64,000 nucleotides of DNA from Methylocystis parvus OBBP (lineage in GTDB: Bacteria > Pseudomonadota > Alphaproteobacteria > Rhizobiales > Beijerinckiaceae), in contig NZ_CP092968.1 of the NCBI RefSeq assembly GCF_027571405.1, positions 2,356,001-2,420,000 on the forward strand, in the 5' to 3' direction. Of the stretch, positions 51,725 to 61,700 are shown piece by piece (the first letter of the stretch is position 1; every line of letters starts with the position of its first letter). Both the position numbers and the translations under genes were made by a program. The notes under the pieces were generated by a model. It did not search any database and was not told the origin of the DNA. It saw only the letters and a list, made by a program, of their open reading frames with translations.

Positions 51725-52744
51725 ATGAAGAGACTGGCCAGACTGCTCGCTATTGTTGGGCTTTACGGCGCGGCTTTGGGAGCTGCCGAGGCCGATACGA
51801 GCATTACCAATGTCTCCTATGATCCGACGCGAGAGCTCTACAAGAAGATCGACCCGCTCTTTGTCGCCGACTGGAAAGCGAAAACAGGCGAGAATGCTCG
51901 GGTCACCTCCGTGCATGGCGGTTCAGGGGCGCAAGCAAAGGCGGTGATCGAAGGGCTCGACGCCGACGTCGTGTCGCTCGCGCTCGCTTACGACGTCGAT
52001 CTCATCGCGATCAAAACGGGAAAGCTCGCCGCCAATTGGCAAACAAAATTTCCAAATAATTCGTCGCCCTACACCTCGACCGTCATATTTCTCGTTCGGA
52101 AGGGCAATCCCAAGAACATTCGCGACTGGGACGATCTCGCCAAATCGGACGTCTCGGTGGTCACGCCCAGCCCCAAGACCAGCGGCGGCGCACGTTGGAA
52201 TTACCTCGCCGCCTGGAGCTATGGTCTAAAGAAATTCGGCGGCGACGAGTGGAAGACGAAGGATTTCGTGCGAGGGATTTACCGCAATGCCGCCGTGCTC
52301 GATAAGGGCGCGCGCAGCGCCACGCTGAGCTTTACCAAACGCGAGACCGGCGATGTGCTGATCGCATGGGAGAATGAAGCGCTCCTGCTTGCATCAATGC
52401 GGCCCGACAAATTCGAGGTTGTCGTTCCATCGCTCTCCATCCGCGCCGAGCCGGCGGTCGCGATCATCGACAGAAATGTCGACAATAAAGGGACGCGGAA
52501 AGTCGCCGAAGCTTATTTAAATTTCCTCTATACAGCGCAGGCGCAGAAAGTCATTGCGGAGAATTTCTACCGTCCCGCCAACGTCGCTTCCATTCCGCCA
52601 GAATCCCTTAAGCCTTTTGTCAACATCGAAATGGTCACGATCGATCAGGCCTTCGGCGGCTGGGCGGCCGCGCATAAGAAGCATTTCTCGCCGGGAGGCA
52701 CATTCGAAGAGATCGAGCTGAGAAACGCGTCATCGGCGCGTTGA
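51725..52744 (+). CDS. Periplasmic sulfate-binding protein, second copy
   Basis: 339 residues with signal peptide (LARLLAIVGLYGAALGAAEA) and SITNVSYDPTRELYKKIDPL, SVHGGSGAQAKAVIEGLDAD, TPSPKTSGGARWNYLAAWSY. It is clearly homologous to but diverged from the first copy, so the two may differ in affinity or ligand (sulfate versus thiosulfate). It follows SulP by 80 bases, in the same direction, with no terminator between. A purine-rich GGGAGCGACGCG lies before the ATG. Confidence 0.9.
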   Translation: MKRLARLLAIVGLYGAALGAAEADTSITNVSYDPTRELYKKIDPLFVADWKAKTGENARVTSVHGGSGAQAKAVIEGLDADVVSLALAYDVDLIAIKTGKLAANWQTKFPNNSSPYTSTVIFLVRKGNPKNIRDWDDLAKSDVSVVTPSPKTSGGARWNYLAAWSYGLKKFGGDEWKTKDFVRGIYRNAAVLDKGARSATLSFTKRETGDVLIAWENEALLLASMRPDKFEVVVPSLSIRAEPAVAIIDRNVDNKGTRKVAEAYLNFLYTAQAQKVIAENFYRPANVASIPPESLKPFVNIEMVTIDQAFGGWAAAHKKHFSPGGTFEEIELRNASSAR

Positions 52745-53007
52745 GATAGCAGGTCATCTTTCCTGCCATGAGGGCCCGAATAGCGTGGCGACAGGCAAGG
52801 CGGCGATTTTCAAGCCCTCCTTGGCGCTCGTGAATTTTTGCCAAGCCTATTTACCTATCTATTCACTTCCATATGCCTATCGAAAGGCGCATGCCGCCTT
52901 GACGCAGCCGGTGGCGCTCAAGGATAATATAACGTGAAATCAGTTATTTTTTGCAAAGGCCTTCATCAAGGACAGATCAACGGCCCCCGACACGAAACGC
53001 CTATTTT
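52745..53007. other. Gap before fae
   Basis: The 352 bases between the second sulfate-binding gene and fae hold no gene. The first two thirds are unremarkable; from about 52840 the sequence becomes AT-rich (CTATTTACCTATCTATTCAC) and leads into box G. Confidence 0.45.
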
Positions 53008-53024
53008 TCTACTTGTCTTGTAGA
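53008..53024. promoter_or_regulatory. Island dyad, box G
   Basis: TCTACT-TGTCT-TGTAGA, arms symmetric at 5 of 6 positions, 72 bases before the fae start codon. Confidence 0.55.
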
Positions 53025-53096
53025 TTTATACGAGTATCATCCAAAGCGAGCTTCACGTGAAGCCCTTGTTGCAGTTCCCTCACGCAGGAAAGAAAA

Positions 53097-53606
53097 ATGG
53101 CGAAAATCAATAAGCTCCTGGTTGGCGAGTCGCTTGTTGGCGACGGCAATGAAGTCGCGCATATCGATTTGCTGATCGGCCCTCGCGGCTCTGCGGCCGA
53201 ACTCGCATTCGCCAATGCGCTGGTAAACAACAAGGATGGTTTCACGACGCTTCTCGCGGTCATCGCCCCCAACCTCCTCGCGAAGCCGAATACGATCCTC
53301 TTCAATAAGGTGACCATCAAGGGCGCCAAGCAGGCCGTCCAACTTTTCGGTCCCGCTCAGCATGGCGTCGCCAAGGCGGTGGCGGACTCAGTGGCGGAAG
53401 GCGTGATTCCGGTCGAAGAAGCCGATGACCTGTTCATCTCCGTCGGAGTCTTCATTCATTGGGAAGCAAACGACGACAAGAAGATTCAGGACTATAACTA
53501 TCAGGCCACGAAGGAAGCGATCGCTCGCGCCGTCGCCGGCGAGCCCAAGGCCGCCGAAGTCGTCGCCAGGCGCAACGACGTCAAGCATCCCTTCGCCGCG
53601 AACTGA
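53097..53606 (+). CDS. fae: Formaldehyde-activating enzyme (Fae)
   Basis: 169 residues, the usual family length. [20 protein letters not shown] places the catalytic histidine at residue 22, and [16 protein letters not shown] and [20 protein letters not shown] are highly conserved in Fae. The enzyme condenses formaldehyde with tetrahydromethanopterin in methylotrophs, so this gene is the main clue to the organism's lifestyle. It is monocistronic: box G lies upstream and a strong terminator downstream. No other H4MPT-pathway gene is nearby, so it may be an accessory fae. Confidence 0.93.
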   Translation: MAKINKLLVGESLVGDGNEVAHIDLLIGPRGSAAELAFANALVNNKDGFTTLLAVIAPNLLAKPNTILFNKVTIKGAKQAVQLFGPAQHGVAKAVADSVAEGVIPVEEADDLFISVGVFIHWEANDDKKIQDYNYQATKEAIARAVAGEPKAAEVVARRNDVKHPFAAN

Positions 53607-53628
53607 CCCCCTACCACTCCGCGGCGTC

Positions 53629-53665
53629 GGCGACGGTCGGTCTTCCTTCCGACCGTCGCCATTTT
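53629..53665 (+). terminator. Rho-independent terminator of fae
   Basis: A 12-base perfect stem, GGCGACGGTCGG (53629-53640) with CCGACCGTCGCC (53649-53660), an 8-base loop, then ATTTTG. Confidence 0.88.
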
Positions 53666-53730
53666 GTAACTAACGGATTCGCCCCAGCGGGAAGGATAGT
53701 CGCCGGGGTCCTGCATGGAGCCTATCCGCA

Positions 53731-56700
53731 ATGAGGCCTCTCGAGACGGCGATCGAGCGGCCGGTCGCAACCTCGCTCCTGATGGCCGGCCTGACGATCT
53801 TCGGCGCCATCGCATTTTTTCTTCTGCCCGTGGCGCCCGTCCCGCAGATCGATTATCCGATGATCACCGTCTCGGCCAATATGCCCGGCGCCAGTCCGCA
53901 GACGATGGCCTCGACTGTCGCGACGCCGCTCGAAAGGCGCCTTGGCCTCATCTCCAGCGTCAATGAGATGACCTCGACGAGTTCGCTCGGAACGACCCGA
54001 GTTTCACTGCAATTCAATCTCGATCGTGATATTAACGGCGCCCAGCGCGACGTTCAGGCGGCGATCGCCGCCGCGCGCGCGGATCTTCCCCTGGCGCTGC
54101 GCAGCAACCCGACAACGCGCGCCACCGGGCCGGCGGATGTTCCGGTTCTTACCCTGGCGCTGACCTCGGACACTCTCTCGCAGGGCCAATTATTCGAGGC
54201 TGCCTCCAACGTCTTACAGCAGCCATTGTCGCAAGTCCCCGGCGTCAGCCAAGTTTCGGTAAACGGAGGATCATTGCCTGCCGTTCGCGTCGAACTCAAT
54301 CCCAACGCGCTGTTCAAATACGCCCTTTCTCTCGAAGACGTACGCCTGGCGCTCTCTGCGGCGAATTATAACGCGCCAAAGGGCGAGCTCATCTCCGGGG
54401 AGCGTCGCCTTCAGATCTACAGCAATGATCAACTGCGACGCGCCGAGCACTACAAAAATCTTGTGATCGCCCATCGCGACGGCGCAATCATACGACTGCA
54501 TGACGTGGCGAATGTGATCGACTCGGTTGAAGATTCACGCAGTTTTGGCCTGGTCGACGATATTCCCGGCATTCAGGTCAATGTCTCACGCGCCCCTGGC
54601 GCCAACAACATCGAGGTGGCGGACAAGGTCAAAGCCTTGCTGCCCGCGCTCACATCAGCCTTGCCGGCCGACGCCGTTATGCGCGTTATGCGCGATCGAA
54701 CGCTGACCATCCGTTCCTCGCTGCATGAGGTCGAGAGAGGCCTCATTCTTGCGATTGCATTCGTGATTATGACCGTATTTCTATTCCTGCGCGATTGGCG
54801 CGCCACGCTCGTTCCGAGCATATCGGTTTTCGTCTCGCTGATCGGATCGTTCGGCGCCATGTATCTGCTGGATTATACGCTCGACAATCTTTCTTTAATG
54901 GCCTTGACGATTGCGACCGGATTTGTTGTCGACGACGCGATTGTCGTCGTAGAGAATATTGTTCGGCATATCGAGGCTGGAGAGACTCGACGACGCGCAG
55001 TGCTAGAAGGAAGTCGAGAGGTCGCTTTCACAGTTCTATCGATGAGTCTGTCGCTTTTGGCGGTATTCATGCCGATCTTGCTCATGGATGGTTTTGTCGG
55101 GCGCATGTTGCGCGAATTCGCGGTAACTCTGTCCGTCGCGATCCTCATCTCGCTCGCGCTCTCCGTTTCCGCGACGCCTATGCTTTGCGCGCAAATTCTG
55201 CGCGCTCATTCGCGAAACCCCTCCTCACGGATATTGAGAGCGAGCGAGAGCGCGCTCTCGGTCATTCAACGAGGTTATGAAACGTCGCTAGGCTTCGCTC
55301 TGGCCCGCCCGCGTCTGACGATGGCGACCCTTTTCACGACAGTAGCGCTGAACGTCTACCTTTTCACGATCATTCCAAAGGGCTTCTTCCCAACGCAAGA
55401 CACCGGCCGAATGCACGGCGCGCTCGTCGCGGATCAGAGCGTTTCTTTTCAGGCGATGCAAAAGAAGCTTGAGCAGGCGATCGAAATCGTTCGGAGCGAC
55501 GCCGCCATCGCGACCGCGGCTGGCACGATCGGCGGGAGCTTTTTTGGTCCCGGAGGCTCGATAAACACCGCCGACATGCAGGTCACTCTAAAACCGCTCG
55601 CGGAACGCAATGCGTCCGTCGATGAAGTTCTCGCGCGACTGCGCGCCAAGGCCTCGAAGATAAGCGGAGCGTCGCTTTATCTTCAGTCAACGCAGGATGT
55701 CCGCATCGGAGGCCGGTCGAGCAACGCTCTTTATCAATATACTTTACAGTCCGACAATTTGGATGAACTCCAGGCTTGGGCGCCGCGCGTGCTGGAAGCC
55801 CTTCGCCGAAATCCGGTGCTTCAGGACGTTAATTCGGACCAGCAGGACAGAGGACTACAGACGAATGTCGAAGTCGATCGCGAAGCGGCGCGGCGCTTCA
55901 ATCTGACAACGTCTTTGATCGACAATACGCTCTACGACGCCTATGGCCAAAGACAGATATCGACGATTTATGAACCTCTCAATCAGTATCACGTCGTCAT
56001 GGAGCTTGCGCCAAAGTATCGGGAATCCATCGCCTCTCTCTCGGAGATCTTTATTGGCGCCGGGGCAGCCGGCGCCGCATCGCTCCCGAAGACAGGCGCG
56101 CGAAGCGAAACTCAAAGCGCCGCGAAATTGCAAAGCGCATCCATGGTGCCGCTCCTGGCCTTTAGTCGCGTCGCCCCAGGGAAAGCGTCTCTCCAGGTTA
56201 ATCATCAGGGAAATTTCGCCGCCACCACCATCTCCTTCAATCTTTCCGTCGGAAAGTCGCTCAGCGACGCCACGACTGCGATCAAGGAGACGATGGATGC
56301 GATCGGCGCGCCCGCGACGCTCCGCGGAGCCTTCGCAGGAACCGCCGCCAGCTATCAGGATAGTTTGGCCAATCAGCCCATGCTGATCGCGGCCGCATTG
56401 GCGACAGTATATATCGTGCTCGGAATGCTTTATGAAAGCTTCCTCCACCCAATCACGATTTTGTCGACGCTTCCGTCAGCGGGCGTCGGCGCACTGCTCG
56501 CGCTCATGGCCTGCAACACGGATCTGAGTATCGTCGCGATGATCGGCGTCCTGTTGCTTATCGGAATCGTCAAGAAAAACGCGATCATGCTTGTGGACTT
56601 CGCAATCGACTCACGACGAAGGTTCCGCATTGGCGCCGATGACGCAATCCGTCGCGCTTGCGCGGCCCGATTCCGGCCGATCGTTATGACGACCCTCGTC

Positions 56701-56919
56701 GCGCTCTTTAGCGCTGTTCCTTTGGCTTTCGGGACTGGCGAAGGGGCTGAAATACGTCGTCCGCTGGGCATTGCGGTCATAGGCGGCCTGATTGTCAGCC
56801 AGCTCCTCACGCTTTATACGACGCCTGTCGTCTTTCTCTATATCGACCGCCTTCAGAACTGGCTGTTGACTTTGCGCATCGCGCCGCCCAGATCGACGCA
56901 GACAGGTTCGGACGCATGA
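53731..56919 (+). CDS. RND efflux pump inner-membrane subunit (AcrB/MdtBC type), first
   Basis: 1062 residues, full length for hydrophobe/amphiphile efflux RND proteins: 12 membrane helices and two large periplasmic loops. The proton-relay residues are present: the DD pair in GFVVDDAIVVVENIVRHIE and the lysine in IGIVKKNAIMLVDFAID. LYESFLHPITILSTLPSAGV and TPVVFLYIDRL are family motifs. It precedes the adaptor gene by 595 bases, an unusual place for the first pump gene. The second pump gene follows the adaptor, as in MdtABC-like heteromeric pumps. No outer-membrane TolC-type gene is in the window. Confidence 0.93.
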   Translation: MRPLETAIERPVATSLLMAGLTIFGAIAFFLLPVAPVPQIDYPMITVSANMPGASPQTMASTVATPLERRLGLISSVNEMTSTSSLGTTRVSLQFNLDRDINGAQRDVQAAIAAARADLPLALRSNPTTRATGPADVPVLTLALTSDTLSQGQLFEAASNVLQQPLSQVPGVSQVSVNGGSLPAVRVELNPNALFKYALSLEDVRLALSAANYNAPKGELISGERRLQIYSNDQLRRAEHYKNLVIAHRDGAIIRLHDVANVIDSVEDSRSFGLVDDIPGIQVNVSRAPGANNIEVADKVKALLPALTSALPADAVMRVMRDRTLTIRSSLHEVERGLILAIAFVIMTVFLFLRDWRATLVPSISVFVSLIGSFGAMYLLDYTLDNLSLMALTIATGFVVDDAIVVVENIVRHIEAGETRRRAVLEGSREVAFTVLSMSLSLLAVFMPILLMDGFVGRMLREFAVTLSVAILISLALSVSATPMLCAQILRAHSRNPSSRILRASESALSVIQRGYETSLGFALARPRLTMATLFTTVALNVYLFTIIPKGFFPTQDTGRMHGALVADQSVSFQAMQKKLEQAIEIVRSDAAIATAAGTIGGSFFGPGGSINTADMQVTLKPLAERNASVDEVLARLRAKASKISGASLYLQSTQDVRIGGRSSNALYQYTLQSDNLDELQAWAPRVLEALRRNPVLQDVNSDQQDRGLQTNVEVDREAARRFNLTTSLIDNTLYDAYGQRQISTIYEPLNQYHVVMELAPKYRESIASLSEIFIGAGAAGAASLPKTGARSETQSAAKLQSASMVPLLAFSRVAPGKASLQVNHQGNFAATTISFNLSVGKSLSDATTAIKETMDAIGAPATLRGAFAGTAASYQDSLANQPMLIAAALATVYIVLGMLYESFLHPITILSTLPSAGVGALLALMACNTDLSIVAMIGVLLLIGIVKKNAIMLVDFAIDSRRRFRIGADDAIRRACAARFRPIVMTTLVALFSAVPLAFGTGEGAEIRRPLGIAVIGGLIVSQLLTLYTTPVVFLYIDRLQNWLLTLRIAPPRSTQTGSDA

Positions 56920-57075
56920 GACGCATGGCTTATCTCCTCGGCGATTGAGCAGGGCGTCGAGGCTGATCCTGCTCGATTGTCGCCGCGGCGCTTTTGATGC
57001 GAGGACTTTCGTCGATAGGAGGACGATCTTCCCAAACGCTGCTCTTTTTGAGATTCCAGCCGCCTGATTGGTCCC

Positions 57076-57315
57076 TCAGAGAAAGCCCGACGCTGTTACG
57101 AAACTCAGCGCGACAATTCGTTCGGCCCCTATCCAGGCCGCGAAGGCGCGCGACAACAGCTCTGCTGCAAGACAGGTCGCGATCAAAAAGAAGAGAAGCA
57201 CGACGAAGACGTCGGCGATCAAATGCTCCTCAGCGAAACGGCGCCGTTCCACATTCAAGCAGATCACCTTGCCGCTCTCGTGACCAAATCGAGCCATGAG
57301 GGTCTCCAGATGCAT
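57076..57315 (-). CDS. Possible small membrane protein between efflux genes
   Basis: 79 residues with a strong hydrophobic segment (LIADVFVVLLFFLIATCLAA) and a second weaker one (ERIVALSFVTASGFL). It lies antisense in the 595-base gap 56920-57514. The composition is that of a real membrane peptide, but no good ribosome site is seen and no family is recognised. Otherwise the gap holds only box I. Confidence 0.35.
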   Translation of the reverse strand: MHLETLMARFGHESGKVICLNVERRRFAEEHLIADVFVVLLFFLIATCLAAELLSRAFAAWIGAERIVALSFVTASGFL

Positions 57316-57465
57316 CGCGAGCTAAAATCATATCATGTTTGTAGATTTATGAAAGCGCTTTTCTCCCAGACCAATTTTTTCCGCTTAAAACCCAAAAGCC
57401 GACCGAATTCCTCAATCGATTGATCGCTCTGTCGCCGGACATATCGGTCGCAGCCTTGCTATTTT

Positions 57466-57482
57466 TCTATCACTTAGATAGA
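57466..57482. promoter_or_regulatory. Island dyad, box I (perfect)
   Basis: TCTATC-ACTTA-GATAGA: perfect 6-base arms around 5 bases, 32 bases before the adaptor start codon. Same architecture as box D. Confidence 0.65.
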
Positions 57483-57514
57483 TTTTATCCTCTTCATCAT
57501 GAGGCCATCTGACG

Positions 57515-58771
57515 ATGAGTTCAGACATCGCCGCGACGGACAGGCGCGCTCCCGGTCAGCCGAAACTGCATATTTCGCGCCGTCTCGTCATCCAAATTGC
57601 GTTGTTCGCGGCCTTTGCCGTCGCCGTGAGCTACGGCTACGCCAAGTTCGGCAACAGCGCCAAGGAAGCGGCTATCTCCGGTAAAGGACCGGGTCGCGGC
57701 CAGCCGACCCGCGTCGCCGCGGCGACAATTGCAAAGGGAGATCTGCCGGTCATCCTAACCGGGCTCGGCACGGTCACCCCTTCCGCCACGGCGGTGGTGA
57801 AAACGCGCATTTCCGGCCATCTTGTCGGCGTCGATTTCACAGAAGCGCAATATGTGAAGGCGGGAGACGTGTTGGCGAATGTCGACCCGCGCCCCTACCA
57901 GCTCGCGCTCGCTCAGGCCGAAGGCCAACTGCAAAAGGATCTGGCGCTTCTCCAAAACGCCGAGCGCGACCTTGGTCGTTACGAGAGTTTGATCCGTAGG
58001 ATGAAGGACGTGATCTCCGCCCAACAGGTTGATGGACAGAGAGCTCTGATCAACCAGTATAAAGGGACGGTCGCGATAGACCGCGCGCTGGTCGAACAGG
58101 CGCGCCTCAATCTTGCTTATTGCAAGATCGTTTCGCCAATCGACGGTCGCGTGGGGCTACGGCAGGTCGATCAAGGCAATTACGTGCAACCCGGAGACGC
58201 CAATGGCGTCGCCGTCGTCACCAAGCTTTCTCCCATCACGGTTGTTTTCACGCTTCCCGAGAGTCAGATCCCCACAGTCCTGAAAAGATCCCGCGCTGGC
58301 GAAAAGCTGACCGTCGTCGCTTACGACCATGAGCGATCGATTGAACTCGCGCGCGGATATTTGATCGCGGTCGACAACCAGATCGACGCCGCCTCCGGCA
58401 CCGTCAAGCTTCGCGCGCAGTTCGCGAATGAAGACGAGCGCCTTTTTCCGAACCAATTCGTCAACGCCGATCTCCAGATCGAGACGCTTCGCGACGTCGC
58501 TATCGCGCCCTCGGCGGCGATTCAGCAAGGCGCAAAAGGACCGTTCGTCTACGCCATCCTAACGGACTCGACTGTGCGGGCCCGCTCTGTGAAACTTGGG
58601 CCGGCGCAAGGCGAAAAGGTCGTCGTTAACGAAGGCCTCGCGATCGGCGATAAAGTCGTCGTGGAGGGCGCCGACAGGCTGCGTGAAGGCGCGACCGTCA
58701 CGCTCCCCAGCGCAGAAGAGGAGCCGCGCGGCTCTGGAAGGCGCGCCACAGGCAAGAATGACCCAACGTGA
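57515..58771 (+). CDS. RND periplasmic adaptor (MdtA-like membrane fusion protein)
   Basis: 418 residues. One N-terminal membrane anchor (RRLVIQIALFAAFAVAVSYG), then the lipoyl half-motifs TVTPSATAVVKTRISGHLVG and RLNLAYCKIVSPIDGRVGLR flanking a coiled-coil hairpin (about 135-190), and a beta-barrel. This is the MdtA/HlyD-type adaptor that links inner-membrane pumps to the outer-membrane channel. The stop overlaps the GTG start of the second pump gene (GTGA). A perfect island dyad is positioned in its promoter. Confidence 0.92.
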   Translation: MSSDIAATDRRAPGQPKLHISRRLVIQIALFAAFAVAVSYGYAKFGNSAKEAAISGKGPGRGQPTRVAAATIAKGDLPVILTGLGTVTPSATAVVKTRISGHLVGVDFTEAQYVKAGDVLANVDPRPYQLALAQAEGQLQKDLALLQNAERDLGRYESLIRRMKDVISAQQVDGQRALINQYKGTVAIDRALVEQARLNLAYCKIVSPIDGRVGLRQVDQGNYVQPGDANGVAVVTKLSPITVVFTLPESQIPTVLKRSRAGEKLTVVAYDHERSIELARGYLIAVDNQIDAASGTVKLRAQFANEDERLFPNQFVNADLQIETLRDVAIAPSAAIQQGAKGPFVYAILTDSTVRARSVKLGPAQGEKVVVNEGLAIGDKVVVEGADRLREGATVTLPSAEEEPRGSGRRATGKNDPT

Positions 58772-61700
58772 GCGCGTTCGACATCTCGCGACCGTTCATT
58801 CTCCGCCCGGTAGCGACCTCCCTTCTCACGGTCGCCATTCTTCTCGCTGGAGCGATATCCTATCGGCTCCTCCCGGTGTCGGCGCTGCCTCAGGTCGACT
58901 TTCCGACAATCGAAGTCCGCACTTTCTACCCCGGCGCAAGTCCGGAGGTAATGGCGTCATCGATAACCGCGCCGCTGGAAAGACAACTCGGGCAGATGCC
59001 CGGACTGACGCAGATCGCGTCGACAAGTTCGGGCGGCGCGTCGGTCATCACGCTTCAATTCAATCTCAAGCTGACGCTCGACGTCGCTGAACAGCAAGTG
59101 CAGGCGGCGATCAACGCCGCGGCGAGCTTTCTGCCGTCAGATCTGCCGGCGCCGCCGATATATGCGAAAATCAATCCGGCGGATGCGCCCGTCCTTACGC
59201 TCGCAATCATATCGAAGACGCTGCCCCTGACCGAGGTTCAGCAACTCGCCGACACGCGCATCGCACAGAAAATTTCCCAGCTCTCCGGCGTCGGCCTCGT
59301 GGGCGTCAATGGCGGAAACCGACCAGCGGTCGTCGTGCGCGCGAATGTCGCTGCGCTCGCTTCTTACGGTCTGTCGCTCGAAGATCTGCGTGCGTCAATT
59401 TCGAACGCCAACGTGAACTTGCCGAAAGGAAACATCGACAGTCCCTCGCAAGAATTCGCTATCGATTCCAATGATCAGCTGAAAAACCCAAGGGATTACG
59501 ATCAACTCATCGTCGCTGCCCGTAATGGCGGACCTATTCGGCTTCGCGACGTAGCGAAAGTCGTCGCTGGCGCGGAAAATCGTGAGCTTGGCGCATGGAG
59601 CGATCTTACGCCCGCCATCGTCCTTTCCGTTCAAAGGCAGCCCGGGGCTAACGTCATCGCTGTCGTCGATCAAATCAAAGCGTTGCTGCCAAGCCTGCAA
59701 GCGTCGCTTCCAGGCGCGGTCGAGGTCGCTATCCTGTCGGACCGAACAACGACAATCCGCGCCTCGATCGAGGATGTGCAGGCTGAGCTTCTCTTCGCCG
59801 TCTTTCTGGTCATTGGCGTCATCTATCTCTTTCTTCGCAGCTGGCGCGCCACGCTCGTGCCCGGCGTCGCGGTTCCGCTTTCTCTGGTCGGCGCGCTCGC
59901 AGCCATGTATCTCTTCGGCTACAGCCTGAACAATCTGACGCTCATGGCGCTCACGATCGCCACGGGATTTGTCGTCGACGACGCCATTGTGATGCTCGAA
60001 AACATCGCTCGCTTTCTCGAACAGGGACGCAGCCCCGTGGACGCTGCGCTGGAGGGCGCGCGGGAAATCGGCTTCACGATCGTCTCGCTGACGATTTCCC
60101 TGATCGCCGTGATGATTCCGCTGCTTTTCATGGGTGACGTCGTCGGGCGGCTGTTTCGGGAATTCGCCGTCACGCTCTCCGCCACGATCGTTTTGTCGGC
60201 AATCGTCTCTCTCACTCTCGCTCCCATGCTATGCAGCAAGCTCCTCATCGAAGGCGACATGCATGGCCACGTCGATAGCCATGCCAAAGAAGCGACCTGG
60301 TTCGACTCGGTCATCGACATCTATGGTTGGCTTTTGACGTGCGTGCTCGATCATTCCAGGACGACGCTCGCCGTCTTCGCCATCACGCTCGGCCTTACCG
60401 CCGCGCTATATGTAAAGGTCCCAAAAGGCTTTTTTCCGGTTCAGGACACCGGCCTCATTCAGGGCGCGACGATCGGCGAACAGAGCGCGTCTTTCTCCGC
60501 CATGGCGACGCGGCAGACGACATTCGTGAAAGCCGCGCTGGAGGATGACGCGGTCGATTCCATTACGTCGATAATTGGCGTCGACGGCGACAACAAGACT
60601 CTTAATAGCGGCCGCGTGCTGATCAGATTGAAAGACAGGGAGACGCGCAAAACGCCCGTTATGGAGGTTGTCCGCCGGCTCCAGGCGCGAGCCAGCCATA
60701 TCGGCGGACTTTCCGTTCTTTTAGAACCCGTCCAAGATCTCACCATTGATTCCGGCGGCGGCCGCGGCGCGTATCATTTCTCTCTGCAGGACGCGAATCC
60801 CAATGAACTCGTAACATACACGCAGAAACTTGTTGATCATATCGCCGGACTTCCTCAGTTCGAGGACGTTTCCAGCAGCGCCCAAACCTCGGGACGAGCG
60901 CTTTACGTCGAAATCGATCGCGATGCGGCCGCGCGTTATGGCGTCACCGTTTCCACAATCGACAACACGCTCTACGACGCTTTCGGGCAGAGAATCGTAT
61001 CGACAATTTTCACGCAAACGAGCCAGCGCCGCGTCATACTCGAAGCGGATCAGCGTCACGTCCCGACCGCGGAGGCGCTCGGCTCCTTGCGAGCGCCCGG
61101 CGCCGGCGGCGCTGAAGTGCCGCTCGCCTCGCTCGTTTCCATCAAGGAGATGAGCGCGCCGCTGTCGATTGACCATCTCGCTCAATTCCCGGCAACGACG
61201 ATTTCATTTAATCTTGCCCCTGGCTACGCGCTGGGCGACGCGATTGCAGCGCTTAGACAGGCCCAAAGCGATACGGGCGCGCCGCAGGGCGTCATTACCG
61301 TCTTTCAGGGCGCCACCGCGGCCTTTGTATCCTCGGCGACGAGCACGCTGCTGCTCATTCTGGCTGCGATCGTTACGGTCTATATCGTTCTGGGCGTCCT
61401 ATATGAGAGCTATGTTCATCCACTCACGATTCTTTCGACCTTGCCGTCGGCGGGCGTCGGGGCTTTGCTCGCCCTCATTCTGACCGGCAACGATCTCGGC
61501 GTGATTGGCGTCATCGGCATCATTCTGCTCATCGGCATCGTCAAGAAGAACGCCATCATGATGATCGACTTCGCATTGCAGGCGGAACGCGATGAAGGCC
61601 TCTCGCCGCGAGACGCCATATACAAGGCGTGCCTTTTGAGGTTTCGCCCGATTCTCATGACGACGCTCGCCGCTTTATTCGGTGCGCTGCCGATGATTGT

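Noticed and set aside
52841..52870. AT-rich CTATTTACCTATCTATTCAC as a further island dyad
   Set aside because: It does not form the 6-5-6 symmetry; probably just AT-rich promoter DNA.
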